A DNA stretch of 64,000 nucleotides from assembly GCF_024692365.1 (NCBI RefSeq), contig NZ_JAILMR010000018.1:1-64000 (forward strand). The letters are read 5' to 3'. A model generated the notes under the pieces. That model saw only the letters and a list, made by a program, of their open reading frames with translations. It had not been told where the DNA came from and did not search any database. Source of the stretch: Ruminococcus sp. (GTDB taxonomy: Bacteria > Bacillota > Clostridia > Oscillospirales > Ruminococcaceae). This document shows positions 52,870 through 61,969 of this stretch, in pieces. The translations under genes and the position numbers were made by a program. Each line of letters begins with the position of its first letter. Positions within the stretch are counted from its first letter, which is position 1.

Positions 52870-53811
52870 TCAGATTTTGTCTCCGTAGGTATATACCAGC
52901 GAAGTCAGTTCCTCATAGGATATGTTTTTCAGTTTTTCGTCATTCATTGCGGCAGAAGTCAATTCATCTGCGCTAACCCCGCTGGTGACGAATATCGCCT
53001 GACAATAACCCAGCTTCTGCTCGGGGGTCATCACGCCAAAATCCACAAGACCTGACAAGAATGACAGATCAAACACCGACTTATCAACAGCTGTTGTCTG
53101 ACCGTCGGTGGTAAGCATTTCATCATCAGAACCGTAGGATAACTCCTGAATAGTTCTTGTCTCTTTCATACCCTCATCGCCGTTTACAGCTTCGACCATG
53201 TATGTGGTGGTATATTTCGCGGGAAGCCCTGTTTCCTTATCGAAATAAAAATCCATAACGGTTATATATGAGTTGGCTGTATAGGTGTATTCCTCGACAT
53301 CATAGATCTTAGCGTCCTCAGCATTTATATGCGTATCGGTAGCAGGAAGATCCTGATCGACAACCGTTTCGATAAGACTCACAGGTGTTGCTGAATTTCT
53401 TTTGCGGTAGATTCCGCATACGTTGTCGAAATCATAAGATGTTCCGTCAACGGTTATAAAACCGCTTGTGCCGATATCATTGGTCTGGAGTTCGTAATAG
53501 CTTTCACCGTCTTTGAGCCTCAGGATCTCGGTCTCGTTTCCCGAAGCATCGGTATAGGTCAGCTTTATACGGTACTGATCGCTTTTCAGCAGGTCATAAG
53601 CCTGTCTGATATGCACACCGTCCTGAGATGTGACAGAATCGACCTCACCATCAGTAACTATTTCGTCCTGAGCACTTTCAGCGGCAGCGGTGCTGCTTGT
53701 GTTATTCTTTTTCGCCGATTTGCTTTTCTTGCTTTTTTTTTGACTGCACGCTGTACATGAAAATGCCAGCATGGCAGCTGTCAGCACAGCGGCGAGCTTA
53801 TAAATCTTCAT
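52870..53811 (-). CDS. Lipoprotein, unknown
   Basis: The 313-residue protein has a lipoprotein signal (AFSCTAC, lipid-modified Cys near residue 22), a Lys/Ser-rich stretch, then a beta-rich domain with DLLKSDQYRIKLTY and DFYFDKETGLPAKYTT. The pattern recalls LolA/outer-membrane-lipoprotein-like folds of Gram-positive lipoproteins. Promoter at 53863-53891. First gene of the operon with the CBS and carboxypeptidase genes. Confidence 0.75.
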   Translation of the reverse strand: MKIYKLAAVLTAAMLAFSCTACSQKKSKKSKSAKKNNTSSTAAAESAQDEIVTDGEVDSVTSQDGVHIRQAYDLLKSDQYRIKLTYTDASGNETEILRLKDGESYYELQTNDIGTSGFITVDGTSYDFDNVCGIYRKRNSATPVSLIETVVDQDLPATDTHINAEDAKIYDVEEYTYTANSYITVMDFYFDKETGLPAKYTTTYMVEAVNGDEGMKETRTIQELSYGSDDEMLTTDGQTTAVDKSVFDLSFLSGLVDFGVMTPEQKLGYCQAIFVTSGVSADELTSAAMNDEKLKNISYEELTSLVYTYGDKI

Positions 53812-53862
53812 TGTTCATTTCCTTTCGCGTCAAATGGATTGTTCCCACAGATGCACATATTA

Positions 53863-53891
53863 ATTATACACCCCGCCACCCCTTATGTCAA
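53863..53891 (-). promoter_or_regulatory. Promoter of the lipoprotein operon
   Basis: Minus strand: TTGACA (53886-53891) and TATAAT (53863-53868), spacer 17 bp. Confidence 0.85.
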
Positions 53892-54052
53892 GTGAAATTT
53901 TCGCGGGTAACTCCAGCCAAATTTAGTTAAAAGGACAATTTTTTGCCCCGCAAAACAGCGAAGTCTGCTGGTCTTGCGGTGTGGGTATCATCTGTTTCGC
54001 TGTCTTCGTTCATATCTGCTGTGACAGTCTTGTCAAAAACGAAGCTATCTGA

Positions 54053-54078
54053 ATAAAAAAGCCCCGCCGAAGCGGGGC
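54053..54078 (-). terminator. Terminator of RNase P RNA
   Basis: GCCCCGC-CGAA-GCGGGGC (54061-54078) followed on the minus strand by TTTTTT. Confidence 0.9.
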
Positions 54079-54079
54079 A

Positions 54080-54421
54080 TGAGCTTACCTGTAAGCCGGG
54101 TTTTGTCGTGTACGTCAATCTATCTAGGCTGTACGTTGCCGCACAGCTCAAGCCACCTACGGCTTCGGGTCTGACGAGCAGCCATTGACCATTCTGCCGC
54201 CATTGGTGTTGCATCGGATAAGGTTTACATGGCAGTGACATCTCTGTCACTCCGGTGGGCTCTTACCCCGCCTTTCCACCCTTACCGCATTTCTGCGGCG
54301 GTATATCTCTGTTGCACTGGCTCGGAGGTCGCCCTCGGCTGACGTTATCAGCTATCCTGCTCTGTGATGCCCGGACTTTCCTCATAAGCGTTGCCGCTTC
54401 CGCTGACGTATAGTATGCTCA
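54080..54421 (-). ncRNA. rnpB: RNase P RNA, bacterial class A
   Basis: Minus strand contains the conserved blocks GAGGAAAGTCCGGGC near the 5' end, GGGTAAGAGCCCACC in the middle, and ACAAAACCCGGCTTACAG near the 3' end. The ends pair as P1 (TGAGC 54421-54417 with GCTCA 54084-54080). Promoter TTGACA (54452-54457) and TATGAT (54430-54435), 16 bp apart, overlaps the 3' end of the methyltransferase gene. It is the catalytic RNA that matures tRNA 5' ends. Confidence 0.95.
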
Positions 54422-54454
54422 CAAATGTTATCATAACATATTTCGCTTGATTTG

Positions 54455-55132
54455 TCAACGTTTGATACCGTAGAATCCGCTCTGCATATAGGAATGCCAG
54501 AATATCTCCGCGCAAGTGAATCCTGTCTTTTCAAGCAGTTCAAGATGTTCCCTTACGTTTATCGGAAAGAATTCCGTGCCGTATCTCGCGATATGCGCCT
54601 GCACATCATCTTCGGATCGTCCTGCATCCCTTTGAAAACTTTTGACCCTTTCTAACAGGAGATTCTTTCCGTCTTCGCTGAATGGTGCTGTGTTTTCAAA
54701 GCAGATGAACAGCCCGCCTTTTTTCAGCGCTTTATAACAGTTTGCAACGGCTTTTTCACGGGTAGCGCGGTCGAAATAGTTGTGGGATTGTATCGCCGTA
54801 ACTACATCGAACTGTTCTTTAAAATCAAGTTCCTCCGAACCGGCTTTTACGAAACTTATATTTCTGCCAGCAAGCTTTTGTTCAGCCACAGCCAGCATAC
54901 TCTCCGATGGGTCGCATAGCATAAGTTCCGATAGTTCAAGTTCTTTCACTGCCCGCGCTCCGAGATTTCCGCTTCCGCAGCCTGTATCCAGCAGTGCTAT
55001 CTTTTCGTTTTGAAAAACTGTTTTTATCAAGTCGAATATCTGGTCATAGATCATATCGTACATTGGTATGACTTTTCTGATGTTTAAATCGTACTCCGCT
55101 GCTGTGAACGGAGTTTTGTTTTTATCTGACAT
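54455..55132 (-). CDS. SAM-dependent methyltransferase
   Basis: The 225-residue class I methyltransferase has motif I LLDTGCGSGNLGARA, an acidic LCDPSESML, VVTAIQSHNY and KKGGLFICFEN. The substrate is unknown. Its ATG overlaps the stop of the GGDEF-EAL gene by one base (TAATG), so it is translationally coupled and is the third gene of that operon. Confidence 0.85.
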   Translation of the reverse strand: MSDKNKTPFTAAEYDLNIRKVIPMYDMIYDQIFDLIKTVFQNEKIALLDTGCGSGNLGARAVKELELSELMLCDPSESMLAVAEQKLAGRNISFVKAGSEELDFKEQFDVVTAIQSHNYFDRATREKAVANCYKALKKGGLFICFENTAPFSEDGKNLLLERVKSFQRDAGRSEDDVQAHIARYGTEFFPINVREHLELLEKTGFTCAEIFWHSYMQSGFYGIKR

Positions 55133-57429
55133 TATTCAGCTCCTTTTGCAGCGAAAGCTTCAAATTCATCAACAGGCATGGGCTTTGCAAAATAATAGCC
55201 TTGGAACATTTTACAGCCCATTTCTGAAAGCTTTTCGTACTGCACTTTTGTCTCAACACCCTCTGTAAGTGAACCTATCCCCAGTTCATTTGTCAGCCGC
55301 AGAATATTTCTGAGTATAGTTTCCGAACGGTTCTTGTTGTCAGTCGATGACAGGAATTTCATATCAATTTTCAGTACATCAACTGGCATATCTTTTAACA
55401 GATTCAGCGAGGAATATCCACTGCCGAAATCGTCCATTTCGACAATGAAACCCTCTTCCTGAAATTTTGCAAGAAGCTTCATTTTCTCCTCAGCATCGAT
55501 CATCATGATTGTTTCGGTTATCTCTATCCTGAGATTTGCTGGGGAGATATCGTATTCTTTTACCAGACTGCTTATCTCTGAAACCACGTCAGTAAAATAG
55601 AAATCCTTTGGTGATATATTCACTGATATGAAAAGGTCAGGAAAATCATTTTTCCATTTTTGGAGTATGCTGCACGCACATCTCCACATATGTTTGTCCA
55701 GTTCGACTATCATTCCGTTCTTCTCAAAAACAGGAATGAAAGATATGGGTGCCATGAAACCTCTTTCGGGGTGTATCCACCTTGCGAGGGCTTCTGCACC
55801 GATAACTTTTCCATTAGCGTCTGCTATGGGCTGTAGATATGGTCTGATCTGCATGGTATCTATGGCTTCTGCAAGTGAAGCTGATATTTTCTGATCCCAA
55901 AGAACTTTTTCACGCAGCTTTTTATCGTAGTAAGCTATATGGGTGTTGTACTCATCGCTTATAGTTGATATTGCAAGATGTGCTCTGTCGAACATCATCG
56001 GTACATCTGAATCTTCATCAGAAAGTTCATATACGCCGATATGCACAAGTATGTGGTACTCAACTTTGCCATCTCTTACGATGAAGTTTGACAACCTCTT
56101 GTCCACTTCATCTGCTTTGAATTCTTCTTTCGGCATGAAAATGCCAAAGGTATCTCCGCCAAGTCTGCCGTAAATACATCTTGGTGACATGAACGAACGT
56201 ATACCGTCTGCAAGCTGGATTAGCGCACGGTCGCCGAAAGCCATGTTGAATATATCATTGATTAACTTAAAATCCTTGATATCTACGAATATTGCATAGT
56301 ACTGAGTTTTTTCGTTTTCACACAATTTCTTGTATATCTGTTCATAGAAACAGTACTTGGTGTAAAGTCCTGTCAGGCTGTCATGATTTGAACGGTACAG
56401 TTCAGCACGTATCTTATTTTGTTCTTCGGTGTTGTCACGAATCGTCAAAAATGAACCTGCAAGCTTCTGCGAACTGTCATTAAATGAACGCAGAGTGAGG
56501 GAATAATAGCTCTCATTTTTACCCGAACCAATGACTTTATTATCTTCCCATGCGTAATCACTGTGCTGTATTTTTCCGAATATTTCTTCAAGCCGTTCGG
56601 AAACTTTTTCAAGGTCTTTTGCACCCAGCTGAGTTAATTTCAGACCTGTTTCGTTACTCCATATGCAGTTGAAATTCGGATCGAAAACGAAAAGCGCTTC
56701 GGGCATATCCGACGCGATATTTGAAAGCATACGGTCAAGAAGTTTCAGCGGTCTGTAATTCATCGAAAGATAATAAGCCAGCAATCCGAATGAACCAAGA
56801 CCTATCATCGAACGATTTATTGGACTCTGTGAGAAAATATAGAATGCCTGCCAAAGAGTTATAAATATCATCGTCACAAGAATGACCAGATATTTTTCCT
56901 TGTATATCTTTGGCATCCTGACTGTCATTACAAGGAATATCGCAATAGTCGCACCCATGATGCTGAACAGCACTATCCTGTGAAAGTGCATTCCTATCTT
57001 AGGTACAAGACTGTAATACGTCGCACCTTGGGCTTCTATGGGTGATACATCGAATATATGTCCGAAAACCAGATTCAACAGTAAATGAATTATGTCAGCG
57101 CCCAGAAGAAAGATTATTGTTTTTATAGGTGTTTTATGCTTTCCAGTCACGCTGCAATATGCTGAGGTGAAATTTACCAGCGCAAGCGCCATAATGTTCA
57201 TGCCTATAAAATACGAATAATATCCTGTTAACGCCAGTGTTCTTGTATGGGCGCCGATTATTATCAGGTTGCCGAACAGCGGCGGTATAAGGGCAATGTC
57301 AAGCAGTGCCACTGCTTTTCCGATAGACTTCGGTGATCTGTAAGCCATAAAAGCACATATGCCCAGACCCAAAGCTATGAGTGTGTATATAAAGGAAAAA
57401 GTTATCCTGAAATCTACGTAGTTTAACAA
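55132..57429 (-). CDS. 7TM-PAS-GGDEF*-EAL c-di-GMP protein
   Basis: The 765-residue protein has seven or eight N-terminal membrane segments (1-230, histidine-kinase 7TM-like), a PAS domain (about 235-340), and a GGDEF domain with the signature GGDTF, likely weak or inactive. Last is an EAL domain with AEALARW, LRIEITETIMM, DDFGSGYSS, LKIDMKFL and EGVET, likely an active phosphodiesterase. The gene follows 34 bases after the PAS-GGDEF gene. Confidence 0.9.
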   Translation of the reverse strand: MLNYVDFRITFSFIYTLIALGLGICAFMAYRSPKSIGKAVALLDIALIPPLFGNLIIIGAHTRTLALTGYYSYFIGMNIMALALVNFTSAYCSVTGKHKTPIKTIIFLLGADIIHLLLNLVFGHIFDVSPIEAQGATYYSLVPKIGMHFHRIVLFSIMGATIAIFLVMTVRMPKIYKEKYLVILVTMIFITLWQAFYIFSQSPINRSMIGLGSFGLLAYYLSMNYRPLKLLDRMLSNIASDMPEALFVFDPNFNCIWSNETGLKLTQLGAKDLEKVSERLEEIFGKIQHSDYAWEDNKVIGSGKNESYYSLTLRSFNDSSQKLAGSFLTIRDNTEEQNKIRAELYRSNHDSLTGLYTKYCFYEQIYKKLCENEKTQYYAIFVDIKDFKLINDIFNMAFGDRALIQLADGIRSFMSPRCIYGRLGGDTFGIFMPKEEFKADEVDKRLSNFIVRDGKVEYHILVHIGVYELSDEDSDVPMMFDRAHLAISTISDEYNTHIAYYDKKLREKVLWDQKISASLAEAIDTMQIRPYLQPIADANGKVIGAEALARWIHPERGFMAPISFIPVFEKNGMIVELDKHMWRCACSILQKWKNDFPDLFISVNISPKDFYFTDVVSEISSLVKEYDISPANLRIEITETIMMIDAEEKMKLLAKFQEEGFIVEMDDFGSGYSSLNLLKDMPVDVLKIDMKFLSSTDNKNRSETILRNILRLTNELGIGSLTEGVETKVQYEKLSEMGCKMFQGYYFAKPMPVDEFEAFAAKGAE

Positions 57430-57463
57430 ATATCATCACCACACTTTCTATAATGTGTATTTA

Positions 57464-59215
57464 TCATTGAGAAAGCTTTTTGAGTTCTTTTTTGTTGGCA
57501 TACATTCTGCTGTCAGCCAACTCAAATACTTCCGAAACTTTTTGGTGAATGGTTGGTTCGTATTCTGCAAGCCCCGATGCTAGTACTGGGGCGTCATTTT
57601 TTTCACAGTTTTCCAGTACCTGCCTGCGAAGTTCTTCAAAAAGCTCGTCTTTATGCTGATAGTCATATTCTCTTAGGATCACTGCAAATTCATCGCCGCC
57701 TATACGGTATACTGGACTGTGTGTGAATATGCTGCATATCAGTTGGCAGGCAGCACAGATGTAGTCATCGCCCGCTTTATGACCAAGAGTATCGTTTATT
57801 ATTTTCAAATCGTTGAGATCGCATATCAGCACTGCAAAAGGTTCACAGCTACATTGGTCAATGCTTCTTTGAAGAGCGCTCTCTGTTTCCTGATAAGCAT
57901 TCTTGTTCTTTACGCCTGTCAGTTTATCGTTCATTGCTTTTGCCGTCGCGGAGATTAGCTCGCTCTTGTATTTGTTTTCAAGTTTGACCTGATCGTCTAT
58001 ATTTGCAATACCGAGTATGATATGGCATCTGTCTTCAGCCCATGCCACGCGCAGGTTGACATAGCTATAACTGCCGTTTATCAAGTGTTTGTATCTCAGC
58101 GAGAATGAATCGTTGTTGTTCAGTCGTTCCAGAAGATTTTCTTTATAAAGTGTATCGATGACCATTTCACGGTCATTTTCATAAACGAGTTTTTTTACGA
58201 TACCCGGAACATCACCAAAGAAATCACTGCTGTTTTTCAGAAGTGTCAGCGCGCCTGATTCACCCGTTGCGCTGTACAGTGAGTATGCACCCGAACTTAT
58301 ATCCACATAATATATAGAGTCATATCTGTAAGCAAGTGAATTGAGTATCTGGCTGTAAGTTTTGCTTTTCTTTTCCAGCTCTTTGTTAGCCAGCTCTTTC
58401 TTCATCTGTTCGTCGATATTCTCGACACCTATTATAAAGTGTGTTTTGTCGCTTGACCACATAGCAGAAAGTCGGGTATACTTGAAAGTTCCGCCAAGGA
58501 GTAAACGGTATTTTATGCTGAATATCTTCTGTTCTTTTAACTTGTCTGTGATGTATTCTTTACGCATAATTTCAAGAACACGTTCTTTGTCATCACAGAA
58601 TACTACCCTCATGGCATTCTTGCGGGATTCACCGAAAAAGTCTGAACCTGTTTTCGGTATATCCAGCTCATCGTATTCCGTGCTTGCAGAAAATTCGGTG
58701 TATGTTTCATTTTCTGCGTCAACGTAGTATATAGTATTATAATAGGAAGCAAGACTCTGGGCTATCTGGTTGTATATTTTTCTTTCTCTGCCGAGCCTTT
58801 CGGCTTCAAGTTCCATACGAACTTCTTTATCAATGTTTGTTACGCCAAGTATGAAAAATTGATCGTCTGTGCTCTGTCCTCGTATAAGTCTGAGAGAATG
58901 ATAAACAGGCATGCCGTCAATCATCAGGCGGTAGACTATGTTCTGCATAGTCTTGTTCTTCATTTCACGCATTAAGGTCTCTTTATCTAAATGCTCGGTG
59001 AAGATATGCCTGTCTTCCTCGTAAACCACACGCTCAACATCTATTTTAAGCTGCTCGAAAAAGTTCTCCCCCTCGGAACTTGTTATCAGTGATCTGAATT
59101 CAGGGTCCATAGCATAGGAAACATATTCGTTTGTTATTGCATTTACGTAATAAACGCTTGAATAGTCGCATAGTAAAGCGTCAGCTATCCTGCCGTAGAT
59201 CAGTTCGCTGTTCAT
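57464..59215 (-). CDS. Triple PAS-like repeat diguanylate cyclase
   Basis: The 583-residue protein has three tandem repeats of about 135 residues, each with IYYVD/VYYVN, a FF(E/G) motif, YE(E/D)DR and an INGSYSYVNLR-like strand. The same type of PAS-like repeat occurs in the two large sensors at 14471 and 17882. A C-terminal GGDEF follows (DKLTGVKNKNAY, YRIGGDEFAVI) and should be active. It lacks membrane segments, so it is a cytoplasmic cyclase, first in an operon with the EAL protein and the methyltransferase. Confidence 0.9.
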   Translation of the reverse strand: MNSELIYGRIADALLCDYSSVYYVNAITNEYVSYAMDPEFRSLITSSEGENFFEQLKIDVERVVYEEDRHIFTEHLDKETLMREMKNKTMQNIVYRLMIDGMPVYHSLRLIRGQSTDDQFFILGVTNIDKEVRMELEAERLGRERKIYNQIAQSLASYYNTIYYVDAENETYTEFSASTEYDELDIPKTGSDFFGESRKNAMRVVFCDDKERVLEIMRKEYITDKLKEQKIFSIKYRLLLGGTFKYTRLSAMWSSDKTHFIIGVENIDEQMKKELANKELEKKSKTYSQILNSLAYRYDSIYYVDISSGAYSLYSATGESGALTLLKNSSDFFGDVPGIVKKLVYENDREMVIDTLYKENLLERLNNNDSFSLRYKHLINGSYSYVNLRVAWAEDRCHIILGIANIDDQVKLENKYKSELISATAKAMNDKLTGVKNKNAYQETESALQRSIDQCSCEPFAVLICDLNDLKIINDTLGHKAGDDYICAACQLICSIFTHSPVYRIGGDEFAVILREYDYQHKDELFEELRRQVLENCEKNDAPVLASGLAEYEPTIHQKVSEVFELADSRMYANKKELKKLSQ

Positions 59216-59302
59216 TGTAATAAATACCTCCGTATTATTTTCGCCATGTGGACAGGCAAAAAAATGCTATCACGTATTCACAGCTCGGTAATATTATGTT
59301 AT

Positions 59303-59331
59303 ATTATACCACATATTTTATAAAAAGTAAA
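59303..59331 (-). promoter_or_regulatory. Promoter of the c-di-GMP operon
   Basis: Minus strand: TTTACT (59326-59331) and TATAAT (59303-59308), spacer 17 bp. Confidence 0.7.
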
Positions 59332-59428
59332 GTAATTCCGAAACAAAAATGTAGATTTTGTTAATGCGCGTCTGAGAAAAAATCGGATAACGCAATTCTG
59401 TTACGGTTTTGCGTTATCCGATGTATCA

Positions 59429-59551
59429 TCAGTAATTTGGATTATTTTCGCTGATATCCGGTTCGGGAATAAATATTTTGACGCCGAGTTTGGTGTTGTA
59501 TCTCCAGAGGTCTTCGCCGTAACACCAGACAATGAAAATCGAAGATGATCA
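59429..59551 (-). pseudogene. Possible gene remnant in a long spacer
   Basis: A frame ending at 59429 reads FIVWCYGEDLWRYNTKLG then VKIFIPEPDISENNPNY, more protein-like than its surroundings, but no start or RBS is seen. The remaining spacer 59552-60000 is AT-rich with no other feature recognised. Confidence 0.25.
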
Positions 59552-60020
59552 TTGATTTCTTTTTTACGAATTCGTCGGTTCCACAGAATACAAAGGCATT
59601 CATTCTCTTCATTTATCCTGTTTCTTTCGGAACAACGTCTGATGTATGCTATGCTATACATAAAAATATAGTCAGTTGTTTTTTATGATGAAACCTCATA
59701 ATATTAAAAGTGTAATTTAAATGATAAATTCTTAATTTTTATAGCAAAAAAAGGCTGTTCAAAAATTGTTGATTTGTACGCTTATATTTTAACGGCTATG
59801 CAAACATTTGCACTAATCATTTATTGCGCATGAACTTGCAAATATTGCGTTCTTGCGGAAAATGCTCATCTTACGATACTTTTGGCGATTTTAAATAATA
59901 TAAAAATAATCGCAATTATTATTTATACATAAGCAAAAAATGAATAGAAAAACCATTGGTTCAGTTGTATAATAATATCAGAAAATAAAACAGTTCATTA
60001 ACCGAAAGGAAGAAAGTAAA

Positions 60021-60668
60021 ATGAAGCTTTTTGTTGATACCGCTAACGTAGATGACATTAGAGAGGCAGAATCACTTGGTGTTATTTGCGGCGTTACTAC
60101 TAACCCTTCTCTTATAGCTAAAGAGGGAAGAGTATTTGAAGAAGTTGTCAAGGAGATAACTGAGATCGTTGACGGCCCTATTTCCGCAGAGGTCATCTCT
60201 CTTGAAGCTGATAAGATGGTAGAAGAGGCTATTCCTCTTTCCAAAATACACAAGAATATCGTTATTAAGCTGCCTATGTGCGCTGAAGGTCTGAAAGCCT
60301 GCAAGAGGCTGACCGAAATGGGCATAAAGACAAACGTAACACTGATATTCTCTGCTGCACAGGCTATACTTGCTGCAAACGCAGGCGCTACCTACGTTTC
60401 TCCATTCCTGGGCAGACTTGATGATATAGGCATGACAGGTATGGAGCTTATCGAGGAGATAGTTGATATCTTCTCTGTACAGGGCATCAAGACCGAGATC
60501 ATTGCCGCTTCCATCAGAAATCCCATACACGTAGTTGACGCTGCAAGAGCAGGCTGTGATATCGCAACTGTTCCTATGGGCGTTATCAGACAGATGATCA
60601 AGCATCCTCTGACTGACAACGGTATTGAGCGTTTTCTTAAGGACTGGGAGACTGTTCCCAATAAGTAA
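60021..60668 (+). CDS. fsa: Fructose-6-phosphate aldolase / transaldolase-like protein
   Basis: The 215-residue product is a short transaldolase: [32 protein letters not shown], the Schiff-base Lys83 in NIVIKLPM, and [16 protein letters not shown]. The length fits the FSA/TalC (MipB) subfamily rather than full-length transaldolase. It either cleaves fructose 6-phosphate or serves as the transaldolase of the pentose phosphate pathway. RBS GGAAGGAAG. TATAAT at 59968-59973 is a likely -10. Confidence 0.92.
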   Translation: MKLFVDTANVDDIREAESLGVICGVTTNPSLIAKEGRVFEEVVKEITEIVDGPISAEVISLEADKMVEEAIPLSKIHKNIVIKLPMCAEGLKACKRLTEMGIKTNVTLIFSAAQAILAANAGATYVSPFLGRLDDIGMTGMELIEEIVDIFSVQGIKTEIIAASIRNPIHVVDAARAGCDIATVPMGVIRQMIKHPLTDNGIERFLKDWETVPNK

Positions 60669-60719
60669 AGCATTCAACTTGGAATGAATATACTCCAATT
60701 TCCACCTTATTTTCTAATC

Positions 60720-60789
60720 TCGGGTATTCCGGTACACCCTGGCAAGGCGACAGTTCTACCCCGCTGAACGCCTTGTCTGCGGAACCCGA
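60720..60789. repeat. Long nested hairpin, possible structured RNA
   Basis: TCGGG (60720-60724) pairs with CCCGA (60785-60789), TTCCG (60727-60731) with CGGAA (60780-60784), and CAAGGCG (60743-60749) with CGCCTTG (60769-60775). No T-tract adjoins it. Strand and function are unresolved. Confidence 0.55.
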
Positions 60790-60848
60790 ACAATGAAAAA
60801 TGCTTTCCATTCTCCTTTTATTTCATATTATATATTCCTTCTGACAGA

Positions 60849-60884
60849 CAGCCGAGAGCTATTTCGGCTGTTTTGTTCTTTTTA
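60849..60884 (+). terminator. Terminator-like hairpin after fsa
   Basis: CAGCCGA pairs with TCGGCTG (60849-60870), followed by TTTTGTTCTTTTT. Confidence 0.75.
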
Positions 60885-60988
60885 CACGGGCTTTTCTTAA
60901 CAAATATGAGTCCTATAGTATGGTCATTTAGCTGGAAAATGTCTACTTTGAATGTTAAGAAACGCTGAAAAATTGGTCAAAAGTGCTA

Positions 60989-61017
60989 TTGACGAGTAAG
61001 CTTGACTGTGGTACAAT
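60989..61017 (+). promoter_or_regulatory. Promoter of the lipoprotein gene
   Basis: TTGACG (60989-60994) and TACAAT (61012-61017), spacer 17 bp. Confidence 0.7.
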
Positions 61018-61074
61018 GCTATTGTATCTTTATAACCAAGAATTGTATTTTTTATTCAAGAAAGGAAATGTATA

Positions 61075-61878
61075 ATGAAAAAGTACATAGCTATTATTTG
61101 TGCACTGACAATGTCTTGTGCTATCTTCGCTTCATGCGGTAAGAAGGATTCCGATAAGGACAGCAAGAATTCTAAGGGTACATCCGTTACAACTGACGCT
61201 GAAACTTCTGCCAAGGAGGAAGAGTCTACCCTTGTTACTGCAGAGAATAACCGTACAAAGGCTTTCTATGATTCTCTCAATACTAAGAAATTCAAGATGA
61301 CTTTTGAAACTACATCCGATGAATCTGAGAAATCAGTTACAACTGTTGAGATGAATGGTGATAACTACCGTCTTGGCGTGGTAGTGGGCGAAGGCGAAAA
61401 CGAAATGAAGAACGATATGTACCTTATTGACGGTGTAATGTATGTTCTCGATTATAGTCAGAAAGTCTACTATAAGGATGAAAATCCCAATGAGATGTAT
61501 CTGAATGTTGAACCTGGTATGTACACTATGGGTATCGAGTCTAACTATGTTTTTGTAAGCAGCGAAGAAACCGATGACGGTATGTTCTGTGAGAAGTACT
61601 ATGCTCCGGATATTTTCACCGGTGAGATTCCCACGAGTGAAGAGGACGGAAATGCTACTGTTTTCAAGTACTACTATAATGCTGACAGCACTCGTCCCGA
61701 AAAGATCGAATATACCACATATGGCATGACTCAGACTACTGTTATCACTGAATGCTCTCTTGAAGATATCAAGATCGAGCTTCCTGATCTCACAGATTGG
61801 ACAGATAACACCGACGCTGCAGTAGATGGCGGCGCTGCAGTAGATGCTGATGTTGCAGATGCAGCAATAGAAGAATAA
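61075..61878 (+). CDS. Lipoprotein, unknown
   Basis: The 267-residue protein has a lipoprotein signal (AIFASC, Cys near residue 21), a Lys/Ser/Thr-rich linker, and a beta-rich domain (KKFKMTFETTSDE, YLIDGVMYVLDYSQKVYY) similar in plan to the lipoprotein at 52870. It ends in an Ala/Asp-rich tail. RBS AAAGGAAATG. No family is recognised. Confidence 0.75.
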   Translation: MKKYIAIICALTMSCAIFASCGKKDSDKDSKNSKGTSVTTDAETSAKEEESTLVTAENNRTKAFYDSLNTKKFKMTFETTSDESEKSVTTVEMNGDNYRLGVVVGEGENEMKNDMYLIDGVMYVLDYSQKVYYKDENPNEMYLNVEPGMYTMGIESNYVFVSSEETDDGMFCEKYYAPDIFTGEIPTSEEDGNATVFKYYYNADSTRPEKIEYTTYGMTQTTVITECSLEDIKIELPDLTDWTDNTDAAVDGGAAVDADVADAAIEE

Positions 61879-61910
61879 TCTTTAGCAGTCATATAAAGAT
61901 AGTAAATTTA

Positions 61911-61956
61911 AGACCTCTCGCACATTGCCGAAATCGGTGTGCGTGAGGTCTTTTTG
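61911..61956. terminator. Bidirectional terminator
   Basis: AAGACCTC-TCGCACA pairs with TGTGCGT-GAGGTCTT, followed by TTTTG, between convergent genes. Confidence 0.85.
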
Positions 61957-61969
61957 TTGTGTATGGATT

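Noticed and set aside
53927..54250. 107-codon minus-strand frame
   Set aside because: Runs through the 3' half and terminator of RNase P RNA; not a gene.
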